From: Bacteroidota bacterium
GTDB taxonomy: Bacteria; Bacteroidota; Ignavibacteria; Kryptoniales; JAKASW01
Length of the DNA: 64,000 nucleotides
Direction: 5' to 3'
Assembly: GCA_021812985.1 (NCBI GenBank)
Contig: JAKAMG010000019.1
Location: 2,295 to 66,294, forward strand
This document shows, piece by piece, positions 17,901 through 26,041 of this stretch. The notes under the pieces are model-generated. The model was not told the DNA's origin. It did no database searches and worked only from the letters and a program-made list of their open reading frames with translations. The position numbers and the translations under genes were made by a program. Numbering within the stretch: position 1 is the first letter of the stretch; every line of letters starts with the position of its first letter.

Positions 17901-18251
17901 GGTGGATACTGCTCCCAGACTAAGGACTATCGAATCGACTCTTAGCGTGTAATTTGTTTGGGGAGAGGCCTCGTACTGAATATAGACACTGTCCAGCTGA
18001 GTGAGCTGGTTGACGGGCCATGACAACATCTTTATTCGCTGCGTGTAGAAGCTGGCGCCGGGAGCCGAATAGCTGCCGTAGACCAGATTGGTCGTAATGA
18101 ATTCAGGCACACCGCTGATCGCGCCTGAAACCTGAACGCTGGCATCTGTCATGCAAGGCCAGGTCGCGACTGATTGGGTGTTCTGAGCATAAGCCAAACT
18201 GCCAAACAGCATGATGGCAAAAATTATCATCCCTCGTGAAATGGATCTCAT
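14916..18251 (-). CDS. Secreted multidomain pectinesterase with T9SS sorting tail
   Basis: The product is about 1,111 residues and starts at the ATG at 18251, behind GGAGG; upstream codons lack a site. A signal peptide ends near SLAYAQ. Two beta-rich modules of unknown type (to about residue 380) follow, then two tandem Fn3-like modules sharing the pattern GxGxATFTSxxTGLxxGxxYxxRAYATN, then a full pectinesterase domain (about 590-900) with GYQDTYYT, SVDFIFGR and LGRPW, the catalytic Asp and Arg regions. A further Fn3-like segment and the T9SS C-terminal domain (LLQNYPNPFNPS, YDVLGRK, SGVYFYR) end the protein. It demethylates pectin outside the cell, probably on the surface. No pectate lyase lies nearby. 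Confidence 0.92.
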   Translation of the reverse strand: MRSISRGMIIFAIMLFGSLAYAQNTQSVATWPCMTDASVQVSGAISGVPEFITTNLVYGSYSAPGASFYTQRIKMLSWPVNQLTQLDSVYIQYEASPQTNYTLRVDSIVLSLGAVSTKQMMANLYYSTDSTFTTKTQINYTTSGTGGVYLNSSKLDTISAAVNATVDQGQNFYFRIYPWVDSSSSVSGKYVAPQNVRIYATAIPVPVSAGAIWPLMSDGNAQVNGLINGGTVTYLGGLRNYAFSSNGARWTTTTGAWTAESSPNFTRYAQFTVAPMTGGTFYARSITFSQNYEYSKNLRMALYYSNDPTFATKTFVADTTVPQAKTTYMYTIDDTIATGDTLYVRFFPYDLATEGSYKLIDVDSVQVSGATTGLAILPPTVTTTAPSYVSTTFFTTGGNVTADGGGTVTARGVCWNTTGSPTISDSHTSDGTGIGTFTSSVTGLSNGAEYYFRAYATNIGGTGYGAEDSVTMLAAIIPPTVTTATPTSVLAVTATGGGVVTDWGGDSVTAYGVCWDTTANPTLSDPKTVDGSGIATFTSGITGLKPGTLYHVRAYATNSAGTGYGADVTFTTQVAQPDTTVIVAQDGSGDYKTVQAAFNAVPYNYTGKWTIFVKNGSYHEKDTLQAGQSNVILVGQSADSTIIWNDDYGDKYGSGNPGTSGSFTVEINANDFIAKNITFQNTYSPQPGVNGTQAVALEVNGDRQEYINCRLIGYQDTYYTRGGSGVGRIWMKNDSIEGSVDFIFGRNIVVFDSCVIHETRNSGTLTAANTDPTSSFGYVFRNCKIIADSIGYDGNPVTTFYLGRPWQSSPRTVFIKCYEPANLDSTGWLAWNVTPALYAENQCYGPGAGTNNRVKWSSLLSDSVAATYTLKNIFSKNSASSPLMVANWMPPDATPLDNAPFPDSNYTVNVTSFTSSVNSGIVTLNWQTSEEVNNLGFDVLRKGPSDANYVLIASYANNASLAGEGAGTTNSVSSYSFTDSTVQKGNTYAYELQSVSIYGVTKQFSELSVTGVKGEPITPKKFALLQNYPNPFNPSTTLVYDVPYSSRVTIDVYDVLGRKIATLVDGMQSAGEYRVTFNGSRFASGVYFYRMVGLSADGKSFSSVKKLMLMK

Positions 18252-18519
18252 TGGCACATCCTCCAAGAGTTTAGAAATGCGTGTATGAACCCGGTATCGC
18301 TCGGCAACCAACGGCAGTCGTCTCAATCCGTGTCGGTCGGCAGCCGATTGCGCCGGATAGCTGGCGGGGAGTCACAAATTGCGCGCGCGGCACCCCGTAC
18401 TGTGATCATCCTTACTCTATGCGGAGGAAAGTTGGGGACCGACGGGCGGAAATGAAATTGATATGTGGCGAAGTGGATTATTGAACGACAGAACGGAGAA
18501 ACTGCGGGTCGGGACGGAG

Positions 18520-19335
18520 CTAAATAGAGTTACCGATTACTTTCTGGAAGCTCTCTCTGAAAGACCTGCTCATCCTGAGCTTGTCTCCACTCTTGAGTTG
18601 AACTTCGTAATCACCGTGTTCATTGGAACGCATACTCTTTATCATATCCACATTTACAACGGTGGAGCGGTGAATCCTCACAAACTTGTTGGGGTCGAGA
18701 CTCTTTTCAAGCGACGTGATCTTTTCCCTTATCAAATGCTTCTGAGTATCGGTGTGGATGTAAACGTAATCCCCCGCTGCCTCGATCCAATTGATCTCGG
18801 AAGCAGGTACCATTGTTATGTTCCCGTGAGACTTTACTGCGAAGTGTTCAAGGTATCGGTGATTGCCCGCCGCTCCGGTTGAAATGGTTTCCTGCCCGTT
18901 GAGCCCGATATGACTGAGATAATCATCGACAACCTTCTTCAGGTTGAACGCGTATGCCTCGAGGTTTCTCTTCCCCACCTGCGCCAGTGCCGCATTCACT
19001 GCCTCGCGAAATCTTTCTTCTCCCACCGGCTTAAGTAGGTAATCGAGAGCATGGTACTCAAATGCCTTAAGCGCATATTTATCATAAGCCGTTACAAATA
19101 TAACTACCGGCATAGGCTCCGAACCAAGCCGCCGCAGAACCTCAAAGCCGTTCATCTCGGGCATCTGAATATCGAGGAACAGCAGGTCCGGTCTGTATTC
19201 TTTAATTAAGGAAACAGCTTCTGCCCCCGACGAGCATTCGCCTACTACTTCCACGTCCGGGTAGTCGCCAAGCCTGATGCGTATCCCGTCCCTGGCCTGT
19301 GGCTCGTCGTCGACTATTACCACCCGGATCTTCAA
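18520..19335 (-). CDS. LytTR-type response regulator
   Basis: This 271-residue regulator joins a CheY-like receiver to a LytTR DNA-binding domain. The receiver has the acidic pair Asp9-Asp10, the phosphorylation Asp55 (LLFLDIQMPEMNG), a Thr in VTAYD and the Lys in LLKPV. The LytTR domain occupies about residues 165-270 (WIEAAGDYVYIHT, FVRIHRSTVVNVDMI, MSRSFRESF). Such regulators bind direct repeats upstream of target promoters. The two histidine-kinase-like genes immediately upstream in the same operon are the expected partners. Confidence 0.95.
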   Translation of the reverse strand: MKIRVVIVDDEPQARDGIRIRLGDYPDVEVVGECSSGAEAVSLIKEYRPDLLFLDIQMPEMNGFEVLRRLGSEPMPVVIFVTAYDKYALKAFEYHALDYLLKPVGEERFREAVNAALAQVGKRNLEAYAFNLKKVVDDYLSHIGLNGQETISTGAAGNHRYLEHFAVKSHGNITMVPASEINWIEAAGDYVYIHTDTQKHLIREKITSLEKSLDPNKFVRIHRSTVVNVDMIKSMRSNEHGDYEVQLKSGDKLRMSRSFRESFQKVIGNSI

Positions 19336-19355
19336 ATCATCTCACTCAGAATTAA

Positions 19356-20513
19356 TTAACTCGAATACTTCCCAGTCGCGTAAGGGACACCGATCTTCAC
19401 CGATATCCTCCCGTTTTCCCCGCTGGTGATGGTGAACTCATGATCGTTTCCGTACAGCTGACGGAGCCTATCTCCAATAATCTTTGACGGGCTTGACAAT
19501 TCCATATCATCGGGTAAGCCTTTGCTTCCACGATCTGAGTTTCCAACGAGAACCATATCGACGCGCGTTCCATTCTTTGAAGCCGTGATTTCAATCTCGT
19601 ACCGTTCCGGTGAATTTTCAAGATTCCTACGGAGCATTTCTTCGGCCAAAGGTTGGAGTATGAAGTTCGGGACCAACGCGCTTTCCACACCTGGTTCAAT
19701 AACAAGATTGGCTCCAAGCCTCCCCTGGAATCTCGCCTTTTCAATTTCGAGGTAGCGGCGCGCGAAAGCAGTCTCCTCGGCCAGCGTTCTCTCCTGCCGA
19801 TCCGCATCGTAAACTGTTGTCCTCAGAAACTCGCTCAGAAGGTTAATTGTTGCGCTCGCCTCCTTAGACTTTCCTCCTTCCGCCAACATCCTCGCGGAAT
19901 CGATGGAGTCGAGGAGAAACTGCGGGTGGATCCTGGCCCGAAGTTCGTGAAGCTGGGAGTTCACTAGTCCGGCCTCGAGGCGGGAATATTCAATCTCGTG
20001 CTCGCGGCTTGTCTTCATCGATTCAATCACGTGGTAGCTGAGCACGAAGAGGACGTAAACCACGAAGTCACCCCACACCGATGGGTTTTTTGTCAAGACA
20101 CCCGTCAGAGTCCGCGGCTCCCCCGCTCCAACCAGCGCTTTTTCGAGGAGCGCTGAAGAAAGCTGATGGACTGATGTCAACGCCAGCATCACAAGGACAT
20201 GCGCGACAATCAAATGTAAAATGCGTCTGTTGGTCGCATACGAACCGACGGATAGCCTACGTACAGCCAAGGCCATCAGAATGTAAAACAGGCTGTAGTA
20301 GAGATTCGCCGCTAACGTTTTCAGGAAGACGATCGTCGAATCGCCTCCCCATTGGAATATGAAGAATGCCTGTAGAGAGTTGATGACCGCGATAAAAGTC
20401 AGAACAATTAATGTCGGCAGGAGGAGCCCCGAATCCAACTGTGACATGGTACTCCGGGCGCCCTTTGCCCCGTCACTTACCGGATATTTTTCAGAAAGGG
20501 TATACAATTTCAC
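19356..20513 (-). CDS. Degenerate LytS/YehU-type sensor kinase (probable pseudokinase)
   Basis: This 385-residue membrane protein has about four to five N-terminal hydrophobic segments, a linker helix and a His_kinase domain keeping the phospho-acceptor His (ARIHPQFLLDSIDSA), followed by an HATPase-like domain. The ATP-binding motifs are damaged: the N-box Asn is replaced by Glu (QPLAEEMLRRN, against QPLVENAVRHA in the neighbouring kinase), and the G1 box DDGPG is replaced by GNSDRG. It probably cannot bind ATP normally. It sits eight bases downstream of an intact kinase and 20 bases upstream of the LytTR regulator, so it likely works as a heterodimer partner or as a sensor input. Confidence 0.82.
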   Translation of the reverse strand: MKLYTLSEKYPVSDGAKGARSTMSQLDSGLLLPTLIVLTFIAVINSLQAFFIFQWGGDSTIVFLKTLAANLYYSLFYILMALAVRRLSVGSYATNRRILHLIVAHVLVMLALTSVHQLSSALLEKALVGAGEPRTLTGVLTKNPSVWGDFVVYVLFVLSYHVIESMKTSREHEIEYSRLEAGLVNSQLHELRARIHPQFLLDSIDSARMLAEGGKSKEASATINLLSEFLRTTVYDADRQERTLAEETAFARRYLEIEKARFQGRLGANLVIEPGVESALVPNFILQPLAEEMLRRNLENSPERYEIEITASKNGTRVDMVLVGNSDRGSKGLPDDMELSSPSKIIGDRLRQLYGNDHEFTITSGENGRISVKIGVPYATGKYSS

Positions 20514-20520
20514 TGTGCCA

Positions 20521-21723
20521 TCATAAAGTCTTTGTCAATTCCGTTCCGACAAAAGGTATATCAATTCTGACAGCCAATCCGCGCCCTTCCCGGCTATCAA
20601 GCACGAAGCTGTGGTCGTCGTGAAAGATGCGAGACAACCTTTCCTTTGTTATCCGAAGGCCCACGCCTTCTTTGTTCCGCTTTTCAATCGAAGGTCTCAG
20701 TCCCGGACCGTCGTCCGCGACAGTAATCTGAAGTCTCTCTCCTATTCTTCGGGCGATGATGGAGAGCGTACCTCCCCCTTTCTGCGGCGCAATAGCGTGC
20801 CTGACCGCATTCTCGACAAGCGGCTGGAGGAGGAAGTTTGGAACAGAGCCATCAACCGCCTCCGGGTCAACAATCTGAACCACCTTGAGCCTGTCCGCAA
20901 ATCGTATTTTCTCTATTTCCAGATACTGGTTGATGAACTCCAGCTCCTCTCCAAGCGTGATGACATGCCGCGCAGTACCATAAATCGTGGTCTTAAGGAA
21001 ACCGCCGAGGAGAAGCAGCATCCGCGCCGCTTCTGAATTCTCCCGCTTTAATATCAGTGTCGATACCGCGTTCAGTGTGTTGAAGAGAAAATGGGGGTGG
21101 AGCTGGCTTTCAAGGGCGTTCAGTTGTGACCTCGCGAGCTCTCCCTGAAGCCTGGTGAGCCTCAGCTCTTCTTCCCTGTTTCTCCGCTGGTACTCGAACA
21201 AATTCACCGTGATAAGAATTACGAAGTAAATTATCACATCCAATCCGAGCCATGGGTTCCTTAGTATCCGTTTGTACAGAAGCGTTGGCAAATCGAGGTA
21301 GCCGAGAAAGACGTTGATCGCAAGAGAGGCCGCCACTTGATGGAGGAGCACAAGGCCGAGCGGAAACACGAAATAGATCTCGGCCCAATACAGCGCGTCA
21401 TGCCTATCGTGCTTAAAACCCGTTCCGAGCCAGCGTATTATGGGGAACACCATGAACCAGTACCAAAAGTAGAACAGGTTGAACGGAATATGCCAGAGGA
21501 GACTGTAGCGCGTATCGGTGTGCAGATTAATGATGTAATACTGTTGGAAAGCGACCGCGAGCGCCACGACGGTGATCGCTCCGATGAGAAACCATGACGA
21601 CGAATTCCTGAAATATAATTTCTTCATGGTGCTAAACGGACCGGACTTCGCCCGCGTCGGGATAACTCCGTCCACACTGTCACTTTGTCTCCTGTGGAAG
21701 CTTCGCACGGGCTCAGCCCTCAC
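20521..21723 (-). CDS. LytS/YehU-type sensor histidine kinase (intact motifs)
   Basis: The frame encodes up to 400 residues with several membrane helices and a cytoplasmic kinase region. The acceptor site LHPHFLFNTLN, the N-box QPLVENAVRHAI and the G1 box VADDGPGL are all intact, as is GVGLRITKERL. A GTG at 21723, overlapping the transporter stop as GTGA and preceded by GAGGAGG at seven bases, is the best start. An ATG at 21627 without a ribosome site is the alternative. It should phosphorylate the LytTR regulator two genes downstream. Coupling to the MFS transporter gene suggests it senses the transported compound or the transport flux. Confidence 0.9.
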   Translation of the reverse strand: MRAEPVRSFHRRQSDSVDGVIPTRAKSGPFSTMKKLYFRNSSSWFLIGAITVVALAVAFQQYYIINLHTDTRYSLLWHIPFNLFYFWYWFMVFPIIRWLGTGFKHDRHDALYWAEIYFVFPLGLVLLHQVAASLAINVFLGYLDLPTLLYKRILRNPWLGLDVIIYFVILITVNLFEYQRRNREEELRLTRLQGELARSQLNALESQLHPHFLFNTLNAVSTLILKRENSEAARMLLLLGGFLKTTIYGTARHVITLGEELEFINQYLEIEKIRFADRLKVVQIVDPEAVDGSVPNFLLQPLVENAVRHAIAPQKGGGTLSIIARRIGERLQITVADDGPGLRPSIEKRNKEGVGLRITKERLSRIFHDDHSFVLDSREGRGLAVRIDIPFVGTELTKTL

Positions 21724-23006
21724 AAATCACCCTCCTCGATTACTCTCAGCTTATGCCCCTTGGTTTCGGGAAACGTCCATATCCATATTCCAGTCAGGAT
21801 GGCGAAGACCGCCGCGAGCGAGATTCCGCCAGAGAGCCCGTACTTTTCGGCCACGACCGCTATGATCACAGGAGTAAAGAACTGCACCCCCCTCGCCAGA
21901 TTAAAAGCGGAACCCATCGCGGTATTTCTTATCCCCGTCGGATAAAGCTCGGTGAAGAGAGGGCCGTAGCCGCTGAACATACCGGTCCCGAAGCCGACAA
22001 GAAACATGAACGACAGTATGACTGCCGGATAAACGGCCACTGAGTCCCAAAAGAGAGTTGTCATGAGAAGCGCGAATGCCATCACGAACGAATATATCGA
22101 ATATGCGGGACGGCGTCCGAGCCAGTCTGCGACGAAACCGAATGTAAGATAACCGAGAAGTCCGCCCGCCTGTGTGATGAGCATCCACACAGCCGATTTG
22201 GCCATCGGGAAGTGACGCTGCTGATGAAGATAACCCGGGAGCCACGAATAGGTGAACCAGTAAGCCGACATGTCAAACATGGCGAGTACCAGTGACTGCA
22301 AAAAGAGCCTTCTGTATTTGGAACTGAAAAGAAGGAGGAACTTGTTCGCAGGTACTCCGTGGGAATGAGATTGCGCGGACCCGCTCTCAGACACAAGCCT
22401 GCGCCTCGCCAGCCAGACGTCTGACTCCGGTAAGCGGCGTCTGATTACAATTACGAGGAGGGCCGGAAGAATCGACAGGAAGAAACAGGTCCGCCAGCCG
22501 ACTAGCGGTTCAACGAATCCACCAACGATGGAAGCGAGGACGATGCCGATTGGCGCGCCTGTCTGCATGAAAGCGGCGTACCTCGCCCTGACCCTCGGGG
22601 GAAAGGTTTCGCCAACATAAGTCTGACCCGTCGCCCATTCGCCGCCAACACCTATTCCCGTAATCACGCAGAAGAGAATGAGGAAAGCCAGACTGGGCGC
22701 AAAACCGCTAAGAAAAGTCCCGATGCTGTATGTCAAAATTGTCCACTGCAGCACTCTCCTTCGGCCGAAGCGGTCGGACAACACCCCCATGAACACTCCG
22801 CCGATTGCGGTAGCAGCAAGCGACGCCCCGATAACGTATGACCGCGCTAGATTTGACAAATGAAATTCTGCGCCGATCGGATTGAGTAGAAACGTGAAGA
22901 GTATCAGGCTGTAGAAGTCAAAGACCCAGCCCGCCCAACTCATGAAGAGGATTTCAAAGTGGATCCTGCCCGGTCTTTCCTGCTCGTTTAAGAGCGTGTG
23001 ATCCAT
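21720..23006 (-). CDS. MFS transporter, metabolite:H+ symporter type
   Basis: About 428 residues with 12 predicted membrane helices. The loop between helices 2 and 3 carries GVLSDRFGRRRV, the second half has GFVADWLGRRPAY, and RRLPESDVWLARR follows helix 6. This pattern resembles the sialate/aromatic-acid/lactate symporter branches. The substrate cannot be fixed; the pectinesterase gene at the far end of the cluster makes a sugar acid a fair guess. The ATG at 23006, behind AGGGGG, is preferred to the one at 23021. It leads a unit with two kinase-like genes and a LytTR regulator. Confidence 0.85.
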   Translation of the reverse strand: MDHTLLNEQERPGRIHFEILFMSWAGWVFDFYSLILFTFLLNPIGAEFHLSNLARSYVIGASLAATAIGGVFMGVLSDRFGRRRVLQWTILTYSIGTFLSGFAPSLAFLILFCVITGIGVGGEWATGQTYVGETFPPRVRARYAAFMQTGAPIGIVLASIVGGFVEPLVGWRTCFFLSILPALLVIVIRRRLPESDVWLARRRLVSESGSAQSHSHGVPANKFLLLFSSKYRRLFLQSLVLAMFDMSAYWFTYSWLPGYLHQQRHFPMAKSAVWMLITQAGGLLGYLTFGFVADWLGRRPAYSIYSFVMAFALLMTTLFWDSVAVYPAVILSFMFLVGFGTGMFSGYGPLFTELYPTGIRNTAMGSAFNLARGVQFFTPVIIAVVAEKYGLSGGISLAAVFAILTGIWIWTFPETKGHKLRVIEEGDL

Positions 23007-23104
23007 ATGGCCCCCTGTCATCTGAAGAGAATCAAAATGAACGGCAGAACTGTCGCCTCGTCTTTCCGCTCAAGACTCGTCGGACCTGCGGCATGGCCGG
23101 AAAT

Positions 23105-23638
23105 CTAAGGCCTGGTCTTAATAAAATTCTTCCAAATTATATATATGCCGGCTACAACCACAGCAACCGGAACGACGACTCGGAGAGCGCCAAAGGCCCA
23201 CTCGTTTATACTGAAGCCGTCTTTCCGCGCGATCAAAAGAGCGATCCCGACGAAGACGAACAGGCCCGAAAGTGTCAACAATGAATATTCACTTGGATGA
23301 GAAAAGTAAAGCATCAGGAACGCAAGCCCTGGAATCACCAGCACGGAGGGCCAGACCTGGTGCCAGGAACCGGGGGCTACTCCGTACGAGACCAGGAGCG
23401 CCAGGAGCGCGGAGAGAAAGAGAACCACTCCCCAAAAAAGTCTCCCCTGATTTGAAGAAGCAAAAGAAGCGATGGCCTCGAAACCTCCGAAGAAAAGCAC
23501 CGCGAACGCGCCGATCTTCGTGAAATCAAGACTCAGCACGCCTGTTCTCCCTATCAGAAGGAGAACTCCGAATAGGAGAAAGAGTAGCCCGAGAAGGAAC
23601 GTCCCAAATCGGGTTCGCTTGTGATCGAGTTCGCTCAT
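23105..23638 (-). CDS. Integral membrane protein, DUF5668/LiaF-like type
   Basis: The product is about 177 residues and almost entirely hydrophobic, with some six membrane helices and no soluble domain. The opening RFGTFLLGLLFLLFGVLLLIGRTGVL resembles the small membrane domains found beside PspC and LiaF proteins. The ATG at 23638 overlaps the PspC stop by four bases and follows GGAGGG, so translation is coupled. Together with the double-PspC protein it probably belongs to an envelope-stress system; no direct function is known. Confidence 0.75.
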   Translation of the reverse strand: MSELDHKRTRFGTFLLGLLFLLFGVLLLIGRTGVLSLDFTKIGAFAVLFFGGFEAIASFASSNQGRLFWGVVLFLSALLALLVSYGVAPGSWHQVWPSVLVIPGLAFLMLYFSHPSEYSLLTLSGLFVFVGIALLIARKDGFSINEWAFGALRVVVPVAVVVAGIYIIWKNFIKTRP

Positions 23639-24324
23639 TTCCCTCCCTCCTTCGGAATGATTAGCACACATGCCAGATAGAGGATCAGCACAAACCCGAA
23701 CGACGCAAACGCGAGAAGCACGCAGGCGAGCCTTACTATTGTCGGGTCTATCTTCAGATACTCGGCAATTCCTCCGCAGACACCGGCGATCTTCTTCTCG
23801 GTTGTCGAACGCGCGAGCCTGTTCCTCTCCCGCGCTTCGACGGCCCCGTCGCCATCTGTTCCCGCTATTCCATCACCCTTCCTTCCCTTTCCAAGCAGAA
23901 GCGCTCCGCCTATCAGTATGAATATTATCGGGAGCGCGAGCCGCCCGAGCTGGCCGAACGTCAGCGCGAACGGGAGAATGTCGTAGTAGTCGAAGAGAAG
24001 CGTAACGCCCGCTATGACAACGATAATCCCAAGTACGAGAGTTACTGTGGAGCCTCCCGCAGAGACGGACTCATGCGAGAGAGGTTCGCCGGGAGTGTCC
24101 GCGACGGCAGGTTTAGAAGGGATGACGAGCATAGCGACCAGGTAAACAACTATTCCGGCGCCAACGCTGAAGATTGAAAATGCCACAAGGAGGAGCCTTA
24201 TGACGGTAGAGTCTACACCTATGTATTCGGAAATTCCACCGCAGACCCCGTCAATGATTCTGTCATCAGCCGACTTGTGGAGCCTCCGCTTCGTGGTCTT
24301 CGTTCCCTGGTCATGTTCGTCCAT
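23635..24324 (-). CDS. Membrane protein with two PspC domains
   Basis: This 229-residue protein has two copies of the PspC domain, at about residues 12-70 and 168-229. Each has the signature [R/K].I.GVCGGI.EY......[V/I]RL followed by a membrane segment. Between them are two more hydrophobic segments and a short charged linker. PspC proteins act in the phage-shock or cell-envelope stress response, often as inner-membrane sensors. PspA or a dedicated regulator is not present nearby. The downstream membrane protein is translationally coupled. Confidence 0.88.
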   Translation of the reverse strand: MDEHDQGTKTTKRRLHKSADDRIIDGVCGGISEYIGVDSTVIRLLLVAFSIFSVGAGIVVYLVAMLVIPSKPAVADTPGEPLSHESVSAGGSTVTLVLGIIVVIAGVTLLFDYYDILPFALTFGQLGRLALPIIFILIGGALLLGKGRKGDGIAGTDGDGAVEARERNRLARSTTEKKIAGVCGGIAEYLKIDPTIVRLACVLLAFASFGFVLILYLACVLIIPKEGGK

Positions 24325-24345
24325 GATGTGACCCTCCGGAGTCTC

Positions 24346-24921
24346 CTAACGGGGTGCGTTTGTTTTTATGATTTCGTTTTCGGTGACTACGTAGTCGACC
24401 TTGACGTCGCTATCGGAGGGCTCGATCGAGTCCACCACCTGGAAATTGTAAGCGAGCGCGACAATCGGCTTCTTCTGTGATTTAAGAAGGTTGTCGTAGT
24501 ACCCTAACCCCCATCCTATTCTGTTCCCGGCCTTGTCGACGGCTATGACTGGCACGATAAACAAGTCGACCTCTTCTAGCGGGACTGCTGAAAAAACCTT
24601 AGGCTCCTTCGTATTGAAAGGCCCCTCCGTCAGGTCGCCTATATTCATCAGCTCCGATGTCTCAAGCTTCCGCTCGGCCTTGTCTGTTATGACTGGCACA
24701 GCTATGCGCTTCCCCCGGGCAAACGATCTGGCAATTAGCATGATCGTGTCTACTTCGTTCGGTTTGGACGATATGTAAGTATGTACCAGACCGGCGTTCC
24801 TGTATTCGGGGAGGTTCTCGAGGTGACGCAGGACGTTCTTGCTTCTCTGGACGGCCTCGTCCTCATCAAGCTGCTCGCGCATCTTGAGAACCGCTTTTCT
24901 TATTTTCTCTTTTTCTGTCAA
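24346..24921 (-). CDS. 5-formyltetrahydrofolate cyclo-ligase
   Basis: This 191-residue enzyme converts 5-formyltetrahydrofolate to 5,10-methenyltetrahydrofolate with ATP, recycling a storage folate. The C-terminal motif NRIGWGLGYYDNLL (near residue 130-145) is the phosphate/folate-binding signature, and the N-terminal KAVLKMREQLDEDEA and the YISSKPNEVDT segment are typical. It is separated by short gaps from a PspC gene downstream and a dehydrogenase gene upstream. It supports the folate pool used by Fmt, but the genes are not linked. Confidence 0.92.
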   Translation of the reverse strand: MTEKEKIRKAVLKMREQLDEDEAVQRSKNVLRHLENLPEYRNAGLVHTYISSKPNEVDTIMLIARSFARGKRIAVPVITDKAERKLETSELMNIGDLTEGPFNTKEPKVFSAVPLEEVDLFIVPVIAVDKAGNRIGWGLGYYDNLLKSQKKPIVALAYNFQVVDSIEPSDSDVKVDYVVTENEIIKTNAPR

Positions 24922-25010
24922 ATCAGCTTTCTCCTAATGAAGGCTTTCTTGCCGCAGGGGCAATTACATCCGTTTACGACCGGAGGTTTGCGGGCCTGGA
25001 AGCCTCAGTA

Positions 25011-25877
25011 TTATTCTTTCCCCAGGAACTCGTAGATCGCCGAAAAATCCTTTTCCCCGTATCCATTTTCGCCCGCTGCAGAGAACAGATTTCGGACTAT
25101 TTCGTGCACAGGCATCCTGGCTCCAGCCGCGGCGGCGGTCCTGGAAATATAATTGAGATCCTTGACGAGAAGTCTCAGAGGAAATTGCGGCGCATAATCG
25201 CCCGTGATCATCTTGGGGCTCTTGATATCGTACATCGGAGACTTCACGACACTCGAATTGAGAACGTTTGAAAAGACCGAATAGTCGATGCCGAGTTTGT
25301 CCGCAAGCATGAGTCCCTCTGCCAGGAGAGCAGTCATACCGCCGACGAAGTGGTTCAGTACCAGCTTCAAAGCAACCGCTGATCCATTGTCCCCCACGTG
25401 AAAGATGAACTTCCCAACTGCCTGCAGTACTTCCCTCACTTCATCGAGCACTCTCGGATCGCCGCCGACCATGATTGTCAGCTCCCCTTTCTCGGCGACA
25501 TTCGTGCTTCCGGACACGGGCGCGTCGAGCATTTCAGCTCCCGTCGCTTTCACGAGAGCCGCAAAACTCTTCGAGGCCTCCGGCGTGATCGTACTCATGT
25601 CGATGAATATCTTCCCCATTCCGAGCGCTGCCAGAATACCTTCTTTGCCCTTGAGGAGTGAATCCACTGCTTCGATGTTTGAGACCATGGTAATGATAAC
25701 GTCGGCAGATCTAGCCGCCTCGAGCGGGCTGCCGGCAACACGTGCACCTGCTCCGGCGAGCTCCGTCGTCTTTGAAACGGTGCGGTTATATACGGTAAGA
25801 GGGAATCCCTTCCCGAGGATATTGATCCCCATCGGCTTCCCCATAAGACCGGTGCCGATAAGCGCGACACTCTTCAC
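25011..25877 (-). CDS. NAD(P)-dependent beta-hydroxyacid dehydrogenase (HIBADH family)
   Basis: This 288-residue oxidoreductase has an N-terminal Rossmann domain (VALIGTGLMGKPMGINIL) and the family's substrate loop DAPVSGSTNVAEKGELTIMVGG, with the catalytic Lys in KLVLNHFVGG. Relatives include 3-hydroxyisobutyrate dehydrogenase, tartronate semialdehyde reductase and the GLYR1-type succinic/glyoxylate semialdehyde reductases; the last group is a close match by eye. Which hydroxyacid is used is not decidable. It is followed by no obvious pathway partner. Confidence 0.87.
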   Translation of the reverse strand: MKSVALIGTGLMGKPMGINILGKGFPLTVYNRTVSKTTELAGAGARVAGSPLEAARSADVIITMVSNIEAVDSLLKGKEGILAALGMGKIFIDMSTITPEASKSFAALVKATGAEMLDAPVSGSTNVAEKGELTIMVGGDPRVLDEVREVLQAVGKFIFHVGDNGSAVALKLVLNHFVGGMTALLAEGLMLADKLGIDYSVFSNVLNSSVVKSPMYDIKSPKMITGDYAPQFPLRLLVKDLNYISRTAAAAGARMPVHEIVRNLFSAAGENGYGEKDFSAIYEFLGKE

Positions 25878-26041
25878 GATTGATTATTCTTTTCTTTGTG
25901 ATTTCTTAGTTGCTTCACATCGGCTGTGCGGGCATGGTCGCCAAATGAAACCCTTGTCGAACCGATGAAAATATTACAAAAGAGTTAACAAAAAGCAAAC
26001 CTGATAGATTCCCACACCTTCTTGCGCGCTCTGACGGCGTA

